Shown: piece after piece, positions 34,653 through 43,254 of the stretch
How positions within the stretch are numbered: position 1 is the stretch's first letter
Layout: each line of letters begins with the position of its first letter
DNA from: Candidatus Omnitrophota bacterium
GTDB taxonomy: Bacteria > Ratteibacteria > UBA8468 > B48-G9 > JAFGKM01
Reading direction: 5' to 3'
Length of the DNA stretch: 64,000 bases
Assembly (NCBI GenBank): GCA_023819375.1
Contig: JAMWDI010000001.1
Span: 233,685-297,684, forward strand
The notes under the pieces: model-generated
The model's input: only the letters and a program-made list of their open reading frames with translations
Database searches by the model: none
What the model was told of the DNA's origin: nothing
Translations under genes and position numbers: made by a program

Positions 34653-35950
34653 TTTGGCTTCTCCCATTTTAATAAATCCATTACCTTACTTAATGTCCCT
34701 CCTTCAAGTATTTCTTTTCTTATTCTATTTTCTCTCTCAAAAACATCCATTGCTCTATTTGCAATTTCAACAACTTTTTCTTTTGGAATAACAACAACTC
34801 CATCTCTATCCCCAACAATCCAATCACCAGGAGAAATTATTTGCCCCCCTATTTTTAAAGGTACATTTATTTCACCAAAACCTTTAGGTTCACCTGCCTG
34901 TGGGGTTACAACTTTTGCAAAGACAGGAAATTTAAGTTTTATTATTTCTTCAACATCTCTAACCCCTCCGTAAACAACTACACCTTCAATTTTTTTAATA
35001 ATAGCACTATTTGTTGCAAGTTCACCCCAAACTGCAGGACCAACTCCACCTGCATCAATCACAATTACATCCCCTTCTTCTGCAACATCAATTGCTTCAA
35101 CTGGTTTTGCCCAATCTCCAGGATATGTTCTTACAGTTACACATTTTCCTGCGATTTTGAAATCTTCATTTAACAATGGTTTAACCCCAGTAATCCAACC
35201 AGTTCTATGTAAAGCATCTGAAATATTTGCAGAAGAAACTTTCTTTAAAATATCTTTAACATTTTCTAAACTTACTCTTTTATAAAGTTCTGTCTTAACA
35301 GGTATTTTTGTTTCTATCGCCTTTTTTATATCATAAATTGCTTTTTTAACATTTGGAGATTTTGTTATTGCACCTCCTATAATCAAAATAGAAGCCCCTG
35401 CTTCAACTGCAGATACAACATTTTCTGAATTTAAACCTCCTGCAATGGCAACCGGAATTTTTACATTTTTAACAACTTCTTTTAAAAAATCAAAGGAAAT
35501 ATTTCCTGTCATTTGCTGATCAATTGGTATATGAACTCCTATATAATCTGCCCCAAGTCTCTCAACTTCCATGGCTCTCTCAATAGTTGCTGCTTCTTCA
35601 AGAAGATCAACAAAAATTTGGCCTCCATAATTTTTCCCTGCTTCAATACATTCTTTAATTGTTTGATTTGATGCGTTTCCCATAACAACAACAATATTTG
35701 CTCCTGCTTTAAATGCCATTTCACTTTCAATTCTTCCTGTATCCATAATTTTCATATCTGCAACAATCACTTTTTCAGGAAAAAGTTTCCTCAATTTTCT
35801 TATAATTTCAACACCACAGGATTTAATTAAAGGAGTGCCAGCCTCAATCCATTCAATTCCACATTCAATAGCCTCTGTTGCAAGTTTTAAAGCCCTATGT
35901 TCATCAACAAAATCAAGTGCAAGTTGAATAACTGGAAATTTTTTCATCAT
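34649..35950 (-). CDS. Hexulose-6-phosphate synthase fused to an RraA-like domain
   Basis: 433 aa. Residues 1-210 are an HPS/keto-gulonate-phosphate decarboxylase barrel (QLALDFVDEHRALKLA, VADMKIMDTG with the DxKxxD site, VAIAGGL). Residues about 225-425 are an RraA-type domain (ANISDALHRTG, DAGGVGPAVWGELATNSA, GVVVYGGVRDVEEI, GDRDGVVVIP). HPS condenses formaldehyde with ribulose-5-phosphate, or runs backwards to make pentose. This fusion is common in archaea. The RraA half may be an aldolase instead of an RNase regulator. Confidence 0.87.
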   Translation of the reverse strand: MMKKFPVIQLALDFVDEHRALKLATEAIECGIEWIEAGTPLIKSCGVEIIRKLRKLFPEKVIVADMKIMDTGRIESEMAFKAGANIVVVMGNASNQTIKECIEAGKNYGGQIFVDLLEEAATIERAMEVERLGADYIGVHIPIDQQMTGNISFDFLKEVVKNVKIPVAIAGGLNSENVVSAVEAGASILIIGGAITKSPNVKKAIYDIKKAIETKIPVKTELYKRVSLENVKDILKKVSSANISDALHRTGWITGVKPLLNEDFKIAGKCVTVRTYPGDWAKPVEAIDVAEEGDVIVIDAGGVGPAVWGELATNSAIIKKIEGVVVYGGVRDVEEIIKLKFPVFAKVVTPQAGEPKGFGEINVPLKIGGQIISPGDWIVGDRDGVVVIPKEKVVEIANRAMDVFERENRIRKEILEGGTLSKVMDLLKWEKPK

Positions 35951-36702
35951 TTAACTTTCCTCCCCATCATTATAAAACCTGTATGACCTCTCATCAAATC
36001 AGAAGGTCTTGCTCTTTTTTCATCAACTATCCATTTTCTTTCAAGAATTTCAAAAACATTTATATCTATAAAACCTTCTATTTCTTCTATAAACTTTTTT
36101 ATTTGAATAATTTGAGGATTATAGTTTACAAGAATTCCTCCCTTTTTCAAATATTTAAGGAGATCTTTTGCTCTCCAAGGTTCAGGTAAATCAAAAAATA
36201 TTTTGTCCGCCCATTCATCATTAATATCAAGTTTAAAATTTATATCATAAACATCTCCTTTCACAAATTGAAGATTTTCTGGGATTTCCCCAAAAAAATC
36301 TTTTATATTTTTTTCTGCAATTTTTTTAAATTCTTCATTCTTTTCAATAGTAATAATTTTCCCCTTTTTTACCCGTGATAAAATTCCTATTAAAAGAGAA
36401 CCAGAACCTGTTCCTGCTTCAATAACATTATCAGTTTCCTTTAAATCTGAATAAAAAAGAATAACAGCAACGTCTTTTGGATATATTATCTGGGTTTTTC
36501 TTTTTATTTTCAAAATGAATTCAGCAATACTTGGTTTCAAAAAATAAAATTTTTTCTGATTTATTTCAGAAATTTCTATATCTTTATCAAGTTGAGGAAT
36601 TTCAACATTCCCAAAATGTGTTGAAAACATTTTTAAATCTTTATCAACAAGCCATTTTTTTCCATTACAATAAATAAGAATTTTTTTCAAAGACATGTCC
36701 AT
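35947..36702 (-). CDS. trmI: tRNA (adenine-58-N1)-methyltransferase TrmI
   Basis: 251 aa. A small N-terminal beta domain is followed by a Rossmann methyltransferase: VIEAGTGSGSLLIGIL (SAM loop, about 95-110), DLPEPWRAKDLLKYLKKGGILV (about 168-189), and the C-terminal ERKWIVDEKRARPSDLMRGHTGFI motif shared by TrmI. It makes m1A58 in the T-loop. TrmI is frequent in thermophiles, actinobacteria and archaea but patchy elsewhere. It overlaps the HPS fusion by 4 nt and the SDR by 16 nt. Confidence 0.9.
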   Translation of the reverse strand: MDMSLKKILIYCNGKKWLVDKDLKMFSTHFGNVEIPQLDKDIEISEINQKKFYFLKPSIAEFILKIKRKTQIIYPKDVAVILFYSDLKETDNVIEAGTGSGSLLIGILSRVKKGKIITIEKNEEFKKIAEKNIKDFFGEIPENLQFVKGDVYDINFKLDINDEWADKIFFDLPEPWRAKDLLKYLKKGGILVNYNPQIIQIKKFIEEIEGFIDINVFEILERKWIVDEKRARPSDLMRGHTGFIMMGRKVK

Positions 36703-37457
36703 CCACCATCAATCAAAATTGCACTTCCTGTTATAAAAGAAGATGCATCAGAAGCAAGAAATACAGCCAAAGTCCCTATTTCTTCTGGAATTCCTATTCT
36801 TCCTAAAGGTATTCTTTCAATAAAATATTTTTTAATTTCAGGATTTCTAAAAATTTCTTTGTTTATATCAGTTTCAAATGGTCCAGGACATATGCAATTA
36901 ACTGTAATATTATATTTTGCCCATTCAACTGCAAGTGTTTTCGTTAATTGTAAAACCGCTCCTTTACTTGAAGCATAAGCAGTTCTTTCAGGAAGGGTAA
37001 CAAAACTTAACATAGAACCGATAGTAATAATTTTTCCATATTTCCTTTCTATCATATGTCTACCTACAACTTTACATGTATACCAAGTCCCAAAAAAATT
37101 TGTTTCAAAAACTTCTCTAAATTTTTCTTCAGGAAAAATTTCTGCTTTCTCCCTATAATTTATTCCAGCAGATGTTACAAGAATATCAATCTTCCCAAAT
37201 TCTTTTAGAGTTAGAAAAACAAAATTTTCAACATCTTCATATTTTCTTACATCTCCTTTTATAAACAAAACTTTTCTTTTTTCAATCTTACTCAACTCTT
37301 CCACTGCTTTCCTTCCTGTCTCTTCATCTCTTCCAACTATTGAAACATCTGCTCCAGAAGTAATAAGTGCTTTTGCAATTTCCTTTCCAAGGCCTTTTGT
37401 TCCACCAGTTATTAAAGCAGATTTTCCTTCAAGAGAAAGTTTTTCTGAAATATTCAT
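36687..37457 (-). CDS. SDR-family oxidoreductase (gluconate 5-dehydrogenase/FabG-like)
   Basis: 256 aa classical SDR. The cofactor motif is LITGGTKGLGKEIAKAL (about 16-32), then TSAGINYREKAEIFPEE, the catalytic Ser (ITIGSMLSF), YASSKGAVLQLTKTLAVEWAKYNITVNCICPGPFETDI, and the end FITGSAILIDGGWTCL. The layout resembles gluconate or keto-gluconate dehydrogenases, but substrate cannot be assigned. It overlaps the HATPase gene by 4 nt and trmI by 16 nt, within the nrdR-led run. Confidence 0.83.
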   Translation of the reverse strand: MNISEKLSLEGKSALITGGTKGLGKEIAKALITSGADVSIVGRDEETGRKAVEELSKIEKRKVLFIKGDVRKYEDVENFVFLTLKEFGKIDILVTSAGINYREKAEIFPEEKFREVFETNFFGTWYTCKVVGRHMIERKYGKIITIGSMLSFVTLPERTAYASSKGAVLQLTKTLAVEWAKYNITVNCICPGPFETDINKEIFRNPEIKKYFIERIPLGRIGIPEEIGTLAVFLASDASSFITGSAILIDGGWTCL

Positions 37458-37852
37458 TTTTTACATTTCTTTCTGAATTTTTTTAGAGTTACTATATTAA
37501 ATCCATTTTCTCTTTTATATTCAACGTAATCAACCATCTCCTTAATTATGTGGAATCCAATTCCATAATCACTATCCTTCATATCATAATTTAAAGGATT
37601 AAAAGGAGTGCCATCATCCATTATTTCAATTTTTATAACATTTCCCATATCTTTCCATAAGACCTTAATAATATTAGGTTCATTTATTTTACAATTTACT
37701 ATTGCTGAACATATTTCATCAACAGTTAACATCAATTCCCACGATTTTTTAAAACTCAAATTTGTAAGAATACATTTTTTTTGAATAAAATTTGAAATCA
37801 ATTCTAAACCAGCATAACTTGCTTCAACAACAATATAGTCAACTTTTTCCAT
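37454..37852 (-). CDS. Anti-sigma-factor-like HATPase (RsbW/SpoIIAB type)
   Basis: 132 aa GHKL ATPase domain only. The N-box is LTVDEICSAIVNC (about 42-54), the G1 box is IEIMDDGTPFNPL (about 76-88), and the G2 region is YGIGFHIIKEMVDYVEY. It fits the HATPase_c_2 family of anti-sigma kinases. No sigma factor or STAS anti-anti-sigma protein is near. The 5' end overlaps the glycosyltransferase gene by 14 nt. Confidence 0.83.
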   Translation of the reverse strand: MEKVDYIVVEASYAGLELISNFIQKKCILTNLSFKKSWELMLTVDEICSAIVNCKINEPNIIKVLWKDMGNVIKIEIMDDGTPFNPLNYDMKDSDYGIGFHIIKEMVDYVEYKRENGFNIVTLKKFRKKCKK

Positions 37853-39005
37853 TATTTAAAAATTTTATATAAATTTTCTCAATTTCGTCAACCATTTTTT
37901 CAACTGGAAATAGTTCCATCACCAATTTTTGTCCTTCTATTCCCATTTTATCAGCAATTTCAGAATTTTCAAGTAAAAAAATAATTTTTTCCTTTAAAAG
38001 TTCAACATTTTTTTCTGGCACTATAAAACCTGTTTTGCCATTAATGACAATTTCTCTTGCTCCATCAACATCAAAAGCAACAACTGGTTTTCCTCCTGCA
38101 AGTCCTTGCGCAACTGCTTTTGGTAATCCTTCTCTTAAACTTGTATGAACTAAAATATCCATCACTGCAACATATTCTGGTATTTTTTCAGGTGGAACAA
38201 GTCCTGTAAAGATTACTTTATCATAAATGTTATTTTTTCTTGCAAAATCTTCAAGTTGATTTCTCAAAATTCCATCACCAACAAGTAAAACTTTCACTTC
38301 TGGAAATCTTGGAGAGATATCTTTAAATGCTTCTAATAAATATTCCTGCCCTTTTAAATAAAATAATCTTCCAATCATACCAATTATTTTCTCATTTTTT
38401 TTAATACCAAACCTTTCTCTCAAAACTTCTTTCTTTTTTGAACATTTAACAAATTCTTCTACTTCAAAGCCACTATAAACTATTGAATAGTCGCTATCTT
38501 TTCCAATTCCTGCTTTTAAAGACTTCTCTTTCATAATTCTTCCAACACAAATAAAGTGATCTGTAAAGTAATATGCTATCTTTTCACTCAAAATATAAAA
38601 AAAATTCAAAATTCTATTTTGATAAGGATGAAATGGAAGTCCATGAATTGTATGGATTACTATTGATTTTGGATTCGCAAGTTTTGCAGATATTCTACCA
38701 AGTATTCCTGCTTTCGCACTGTGTGTATGAACAATATCATATTTATTTTTTTTGAAAATAAAAAAGAGTTTTAAAAAAGCAATTATATCAAGAAATGGAT
38801 TTATCTCTCTTACAAGTTCTTTTACAATTATAAGATTTATGTTTTTTTCTTTAACTTTTTCTTCTAAATTTCCTTCAGGTCCTTTTGTTAATCCGCTTAT
38901 TAAATCTACCTTATATCCCTTTTTTAAAAGACCTTCAACTGTATAAATTGTATTTTCCTGCGCACCCCCTACTACAAGGCGTGTTATAACATGGGCAATT
39001 TTCAT
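37839..39005 (-). CDS. GT4-family glycosyltransferase
   Basis: 388 aa GT-B enzyme. The N-terminal acceptor domain opens with IAHVITRLVVGGAQENTI (about 3-20), and the C-terminal nucleotide-sugar site has VAVMDILVHTSLREGLPKAVAQGLAGGKPVVAFDVDGAREIV with the EGLPKAVAE-like E-x7-E pattern slightly altered (Q in place of the second Glu). It likely adds a sugar to a surface polymer. A TAAAAT box 6 bp before the ATG, overlapping the nrdG stop, could be an internal promoter. Confidence 0.86.
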   Translation of the reverse strand: MKIAHVITRLVVGGAQENTIYTVEGLLKKGYKVDLISGLTKGPEGNLEEKVKEKNINLIIVKELVREINPFLDIIAFLKLFFIFKKNKYDIVHTHSAKAGILGRISAKLANPKSIVIHTIHGLPFHPYQNRILNFFYILSEKIAYYFTDHFICVGRIMKEKSLKAGIGKDSDYSIVYSGFEVEEFVKCSKKKEVLRERFGIKKNEKIIGMIGRLFYLKGQEYLLEAFKDISPRFPEVKVLLVGDGILRNQLEDFARKNNIYDKVIFTGLVPPEKIPEYVAVMDILVHTSLREGLPKAVAQGLAGGKPVVAFDVDGAREIVINGKTGFIVPEKNVELLKEKIIFLLENSEIADKMGIEGQKLVMELFPVEKMVDEIEKIYIKFLNNGKS

Positions 39006-39014
39006 ATTTCTATT

Positions 39015-39704
39015 TTACCTCACTTCACAAAAATTTGCATATTTTTTCATCAATTCCCTTATTTTTTCAAATTCTTCATCACTGTAAGTTTTTTCTTTTA
39101 AAAATTCAGGATTAACAAGTTTTGAAGGTATAAATCTTTGAAGAACATATTTTTTAGCACCTTTTATAATCTCTCCTATCTTCTCAAAATCTTCCAGAGA
39201 AATTTGAGTTCTAACAACAGTTGTTCTAAACTCATAATCAATATTTGAATTTTTTATCAATTCAACAGAATTTTTTATTTTCTCTATATCAACATCAACA
39301 CCTGTAATTAATTTATATTTCTCATAAGGTCCTTTTAAATCCATAGAGACATAGTCAATTAAATTATTTTTTAAAAGTTCTTCTAAAATTTCAGGATTTG
39401 AACCATTGGTATCAATTTTTACCTTGAAATTCATATCTTTAATTTTTTTCACAAATTCAATTATATCAGACTGTATCAATGGTTCTCCACCTGTTAAACA
39501 AACACCCTCAAGATATTTTTTTCTTTTTTGTAAAAAAGAAAAAAAATCTTTTTCTGGTATTATTTCCTTAAAATTCTCTGGTAAAACAAGTTCTGGATTA
39601 TGACAATAATGACATCTAAAGTTACAACCTTGTGTAAAAACAATACAACTGATTAACCCTGGAAATTCTATTAATGATGTTTTTTGGATTGCTCCTATTC
39701 TCAT
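39015..39704 (-). CDS. nrdG: Anaerobic ribonucleotide reductase activating protein (radical SAM)
   Basis: 229 aa glycyl-radical activase. The N-terminus RIGAIQKTSLIEFPGLISCIVFTQGCNFRCHYCHNPELV carries the CxxxCxxC triad (about Cys26, 30, 33), followed by GGEP (VCLTGGEPLIQ). It installs the glycyl radical in NrdD using SAM. It overlaps nrdD by 4 nt. A close paralogue architecture is found in PflA, but position decides the call. Confidence 0.92.
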   Translation of the reverse strand: MRIGAIQKTSLIEFPGLISCIVFTQGCNFRCHYCHNPELVLPENFKEIIPEKDFFSFLQKRKKYLEGVCLTGGEPLIQSDIIEFVKKIKDMNFKVKIDTNGSNPEILEELLKNNLIDYVSMDLKGPYEKYKLITGVDVDIEKIKNSVELIKNSNIDYEFRTTVVRTQISLEDFEKIGEIIKGAKKYVLQRFIPSKLVNPEFLKEKTYSDEEFEKIRELMKKYANFCEVR

Positions 39705-41791
39705 TTGAGAACAAAAGTTTTTCTTAATTTAAATTCTTCAAATTTCCCTTTATTCCATTGACTTACAGGTCTTAAATAACCAACAATTCTTGAATAAACT
39801 TCTGTATTTTTCCCACATTTAGGACAATTAAAAAACTCTCCACTCAGATAACCATCCATCGGACAAACAGAAAAAGTTGGAGTTATTGTAAAATAAGGAA
39901 GAGAAAAATTTTCACAGATTGTTTTTACAAGTTTTTTAATCCCTTCCTTTGAATTTATCCTTTCTCCAACAAAAATATGGATAACAGTTCCTCCTGTATA
40001 TAAAGATTGTAACTTATCCTGTTTTTCAAGAACTTCAAATATGTCATCTGTATAATTAACAGGTAAATGAGTTGAATTTGTATAAAATGGCTCTGCTCCT
40101 TTTCTATATTCATGTTCATTTGCAACAATTATATCTGGAAATTTACTTTTATCAATTTTTGCAAGACGATAACTTGTTCCTTCCGCAGGAGTTGCTTCAA
40201 GATTATAAATATTTCCTGTACTTTCCTGAAACTTAATCAATTTTTCTCTCATAAATTCCATTATTTCAATTGCAAAATCTATACTTTCTGGATCTCCTAT
40301 GTCTTTTCCAAACAAATTCAAACATGCCTCATTCATTCCTATAATTCCTATTGTAGAAAAATGATTTACCCAGTATTTTCCAAATCTTTCCTTTATATTT
40401 CTCAGATAAAATTTTGAATAAGGATACAGTCCTTCATCTGTAAATCTTTCAAGAATTTTTCTTTTAATTTCTAAACTTTCTTTTGCAAGTTCCATTAAAT
40501 CATTCAATCTATTTTTAAACTCTTCTTTTGTTTTTGATAAATAGCCGATCCTTGGCAAATTAATAGTTACCACTCCAATAGAACCAGTTAATGGATTTGC
40601 ACCAAAAAGTCCTCCTCCTTTCTTTTTTAATTCATCTGTTTGTAATCTCAATCTACAACACATACTTCTTACATCTTCAGGTTTTAAATCAGAATTTATA
40701 AAATTTGAAAAATATGGAATACCATATTTACCTGTAATTTCCCATAAAAGATCAAATATTTCATTATTCCATTCAAAATCTTTTGTGATATTATATGTTG
40801 GAATTGGAAAGGTAAATACTCTTCCTTTTGCATCTCCTTCCAGCATAACTTCAAAAAATGCTTTATTTATCATATCCATTTCTTTCTGAAAATCTCCATA
40901 GGTAAGATTTTGGAACTCACCACCAATAATTACTGGTTGATCTTTATATATTTCTGGAACCTTTAAATCAAATGTTAAATTGGTAAATGGTGTTTGAAAA
41001 CCGGTTCTTGTCGGAACATTTACATTAAATAAAAATTCCTGAATTGCTTGTTTAACCTCTTTATAACTCAATCCATCATATCTAACAAAAGGGGCAAGAA
41101 GTGTATCAAAATTGCTAAATGCCTGTGCTCCTGCTGCTTCTCCCTGTAAAGTATAAAAGAAATTAACAATCTGTCCAAGTGCTGAACCAAAATGCTTTGC
41201 AGGACTGCTTTCAACTTTTCCTTCTGCTCCTTTAAAACCAGTTAACAACAAATCCTGCAAATCCCATCCGACACAGTAAACAGAAAGGCATCCAAGATCA
41301 TGAATATGAAAATCTCCTTCAATATATGCTTTTCTTATTTCTGGTGGATAAATACTGTTTAACCAGTAAGTTTTTGTAATTTCTGATGATATATAATTAT
41401 TGAGACCTTGTAAAGAGAAACTCATATTGGAATTTTCCTTTACTCTCCAATCAGATTGTTTTAAATATTGATCAACAAGATCAAGATTTGCTTTTGCTGT
41501 TATTTCTCTGATCTTTGCATGTTGTTCCCTATAAATTATATATGCTTTTGCTGTTTTCTTATAAGGAGAATTTAAAAGAACTTCTTCAACAATATCCTGT
41601 ATTTCTTCAACTGTTGGAATTCTATTCTTTATCAACTCTAAAGCAAGATCAAGGACTTTAATTGTAAGTTTTTTGGCAGTATCCATTCCAAATTCGCCTG
41701 TCGCCTGTCCTGCTTTAAAAATAGCATTTGTAATTTTTGATGAATCAAAATCAACTATCCTTCCATCTCTTTTAACTATTTTTTTAAACAT
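39701..41791 (-). CDS. nrdD: Class III anaerobic ribonucleoside-triphosphate reductase
   Basis: 696 aa. The N-terminal ATP-cone (KRDGRIVDFDSSKITNAIFKAG) gives allosteric control. The body has DFHIHDLGCLSVYCVGWDLQDLL, and the C-terminus carries the zinc site CPMDGYLSG...NCPKCG and the glycyl-radical loop RIVGYLRPVSQWNKGKFEE, with Gly near 674. It reduces ribonucleotides under strict anaerobiosis, probably with formate. It lies 1 bp after nrdR and 4 nt before nrdG, under an NrdR-boxed promoter. Confidence 0.95.
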   Translation of the reverse strand: MFKKIVKRDGRIVDFDSSKITNAIFKAGQATGEFGMDTAKKLTIKVLDLALELIKNRIPTVEEIQDIVEEVLLNSPYKKTAKAYIIYREQHAKIREITAKANLDLVDQYLKQSDWRVKENSNMSFSLQGLNNYISSEITKTYWLNSIYPPEIRKAYIEGDFHIHDLGCLSVYCVGWDLQDLLLTGFKGAEGKVESSPAKHFGSALGQIVNFFYTLQGEAAGAQAFSNFDTLLAPFVRYDGLSYKEVKQAIQEFLFNVNVPTRTGFQTPFTNLTFDLKVPEIYKDQPVIIGGEFQNLTYGDFQKEMDMINKAFFEVMLEGDAKGRVFTFPIPTYNITKDFEWNNEIFDLLWEITGKYGIPYFSNFINSDLKPEDVRSMCCRLRLQTDELKKKGGGLFGANPLTGSIGVVTINLPRIGYLSKTKEEFKNRLNDLMELAKESLEIKRKILERFTDEGLYPYSKFYLRNIKERFGKYWVNHFSTIGIIGMNEACLNLFGKDIGDPESIDFAIEIMEFMREKLIKFQESTGNIYNLEATPAEGTSYRLAKIDKSKFPDIIVANEHEYRKGAEPFYTNSTHLPVNYTDDIFEVLEKQDKLQSLYTGGTVIHIFVGERINSKEGIKKLVKTICENFSLPYFTITPTFSVCPMDGYLSGEFFNCPKCGKNTEVYSRIVGYLRPVSQWNKGKFEEFKLRKTFVLK

Positions 41792-41792
41792 C

Positions 41793-42242
41793 TCAACCTC
41801 CTATTTTTTTTATTTCCTTGATAAATTGATTAACATCTTTAAACTCTTGATACACAGAAGCAAACCTGATATAAGCAATTTTGTCAATTTTTTTTAATTT
41901 TTTTATAACAAGATCTCCAATAACTTTTGAACTTACTTCATTTTCATATTTCTGTCTCAATTGGCTTTCTATATCTTCTACTATTTTATTTATTTTCTCT
42001 ATGCTTATCGGTCTTTTTTCACAGGCCTTTTGAATTCCCATGAATAACTTTTCTCTATTAAACTTTTCTCTTCTCCCATCCTTTTTTACAACAATAAGAG
42101 GACTTAAATCTATCTCTTCATAAGTTGTATATCTTTTTTTACATCTTAAACATAACCTTCTTCTCCTTATCAAAAGTCCATCTTCCCTTTCTCTGGAATC
42201 AATTACTTTGTCTTTAAGGTATCCACAATAAGGACATTTCAT
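41793..42242 (-). CDS. nrdR: Transcriptional repressor NrdR
   Basis: 149 aa. The zinc ribbon MKCPYCGYLKDKVIDSREREDGLLIRRRRLCLRCKKRYTTYE (1-42) binds DNA, and the ATP-cone VVKKDGRREKFNREKLFMGIQKAC (about 51-74) senses ATP/dATP. It represses ribonucleotide reductase genes. It leads the nrdR-nrdD-nrdG run, and its own upstream region carries two NrdR boxes, so it is autoregulated. The first box touches the start codon. Confidence 0.96.
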   Translation of the reverse strand: MKCPYCGYLKDKVIDSREREDGLLIRRRRLCLRCKKRYTTYEEIDLSPLIVVKKDGRREKFNREKLFMGIQKACEKRPISIEKINKIVEDIESQLRQKYENEVSSKVIGDLVIKKLKKIDKIAYIRFASVYQEFKDVNQFIKEIKKIGG

Positions 42243-42257
42243 ATCAATATATTGTGT
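42242..42257. promoter_or_regulatory. NrdR box 1
   Basis: A 16-bp site with the palindromic core CAATATATTG followed by TGT matches the NrdR consensus acaCwAtATaTwGtgt at 13 of 16 positions. It abuts the nrdR start codon. Box 2 begins 31 bp away, three helical turns, as expected for cooperative NrdR binding. Confidence 0.75.
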
Positions 42258-42272
42258 TTAAATTTCAAAAAT

Positions 42273-42288
42273 ATTCTACATATAGTAT
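42273..42288. promoter_or_regulatory. NrdR box 2
   Basis: ATTCTACATATAGTAT matches the same consensus at about 12 of 16 positions. It lies exactly 31 bp from box 1 and overlaps the likely -10 of the nrdR promoter, so binding would block transcription. Confidence 0.65.
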
Positions 42289-42315
42289 ATTACAAAGAGG
42301 TCAGATTTTTGTCAA
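42287..42315 (-). promoter_or_regulatory. Promoter of the nrdR-nrdD-nrdG run
   Basis: Minus strand TTGACA (42315-42310), 17 bp, TAATAT (42292-42287). The -10 overlaps NrdR box 2. The -35 lies 18 bp from the queG -10 on the other strand. Confidence 0.6.
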
Positions 42316-42332
42316 GTAGATTTTTAAAAAGG

Positions 42333-42341
42333 TGTTAAAAT
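42333..42341 (+). promoter_or_regulatory. Extended -10 promoter of queG, probably leaderless
   Basis: TGT followed by TAAAAT (42336-42341), 7 bp before the ATG at 42349. No Shine-Dalgarno is present and the nearest TTGTCA is 21 bp upstream. Confidence 0.45.
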
Positions 42342-42348
42342 ATTAAAA

Positions 42349-43239
42349 ATGAAAGAGAAAATAAAGGAACTGGCAAAAATTTCTGGTTTTGATATTATTG
42401 GATTTTCTCCTTGTCAGGAAGTAGAAAAGGAACTTATAAACTTTTATCTTTACTGGATAAAAGAAAATTATAATGGTGACTTAAAATATCTTGAGAAAAA
42501 TCTGGAAAAAAGATTTAATCCTAAAAATCTTATGCCGTCGGGAAAAACAATTATATCACTTGGAGTAAATTATTATTCATATCTCCCTGAAAATTGTCCA
42601 ATCCCAAGATATTTAACAAAAATTGATTATCATAAAGTTCTGAAGTATATGATGAGTAATTTTATAATAAAATTAAAGGAAACTCTTGGAAATTTTGAAT
42701 TTAAATTTTTTGTTGATACAGGTCCAGTTTTAGAAAAATACTGGGCAAAAAAATCTGGATTAGGTTTTATTGGAAAAAATTCTCTCTTGATTAATCCAGA
42801 ATTTGGTTCTTTTATTTTTCTCTGTGAAATAATAATAGATATTGAAATTGAACCTGACTATGAGATAAAAAACCTGTGTGGAAGTTGTAAAAAATGTATT
42901 GAGCACTGCCCAACAGGAGCAATTATTTCTGAAGGTCTTATAGATGTAAGAAAATGTCTTTCTTATTTAACAATTGAAAAAAAGGAATTTCTAACAGAAG
43001 AAGAAAGGAGATTGGTTGAAAAAAATAATAAAATTTTTGGTTGTGAAATATGTCAGGAAGTCTGTCCATTTAATAAAAATTTAAAGGAAACAAAAAAAGA
43101 GGAACTTAAAATACCAGAATTTTTAAAAAATTTTAAAATTGAAGAAATAAAAAAAGTCCCTTTTGAAGAACTTAAAAAATTGTTTAAAGGAACGGTTTTT
43201 GAGAGAAAATTAAAAATTTTTGACAAAAAAATCTTTTAA
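42349..43239 (+). CDS. queG: Epoxyqueuosine reductase
   Basis: 296 aa. It reduces epoxyqueuosine to queuosine in tRNA, using cobalamin and two [4Fe-4S] clusters. The N-terminal half has FFVDTGPVLEKYWAKKSGLGFIGKNSLLI (about 122-150), and the ferredoxin part has CGSCKKCIEHCPTGAI (about 183-198) and CEICQEVCPFN (about 230-240). It is on the short side, lacking the C-terminal HEAT extension of many QueG. B12 use matches the class II reductase in this genome. Confidence 0.93.
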   Translation: MKEKIKELAKISGFDIIGFSPCQEVEKELINFYLYWIKENYNGDLKYLEKNLEKRFNPKNLMPSGKTIISLGVNYYSYLPENCPIPRYLTKIDYHKVLKYMMSNFIIKLKETLGNFEFKFFVDTGPVLEKYWAKKSGLGFIGKNSLLINPEFGSFIFLCEIIIDIEIEPDYEIKNLCGSCKKCIEHCPTGAIISEGLIDVRKCLSYLTIEKKEFLTEEERRLVEKNNKIFGCEICQEVCPFNKNLKETKKEELKIPEFLKNFKIEEIKKVPFEELKKLFKGTVFERKLKIFDKKIF

Positions 43240-43254
43240 TGTAAAAATAAAATT

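Noticed and set aside
42260-42300. NrdR-like boxes near nrdJ
   Set aside because: Only the two boxes before nrdR match. No comparable site precedes nrdJ at 25905-25943.
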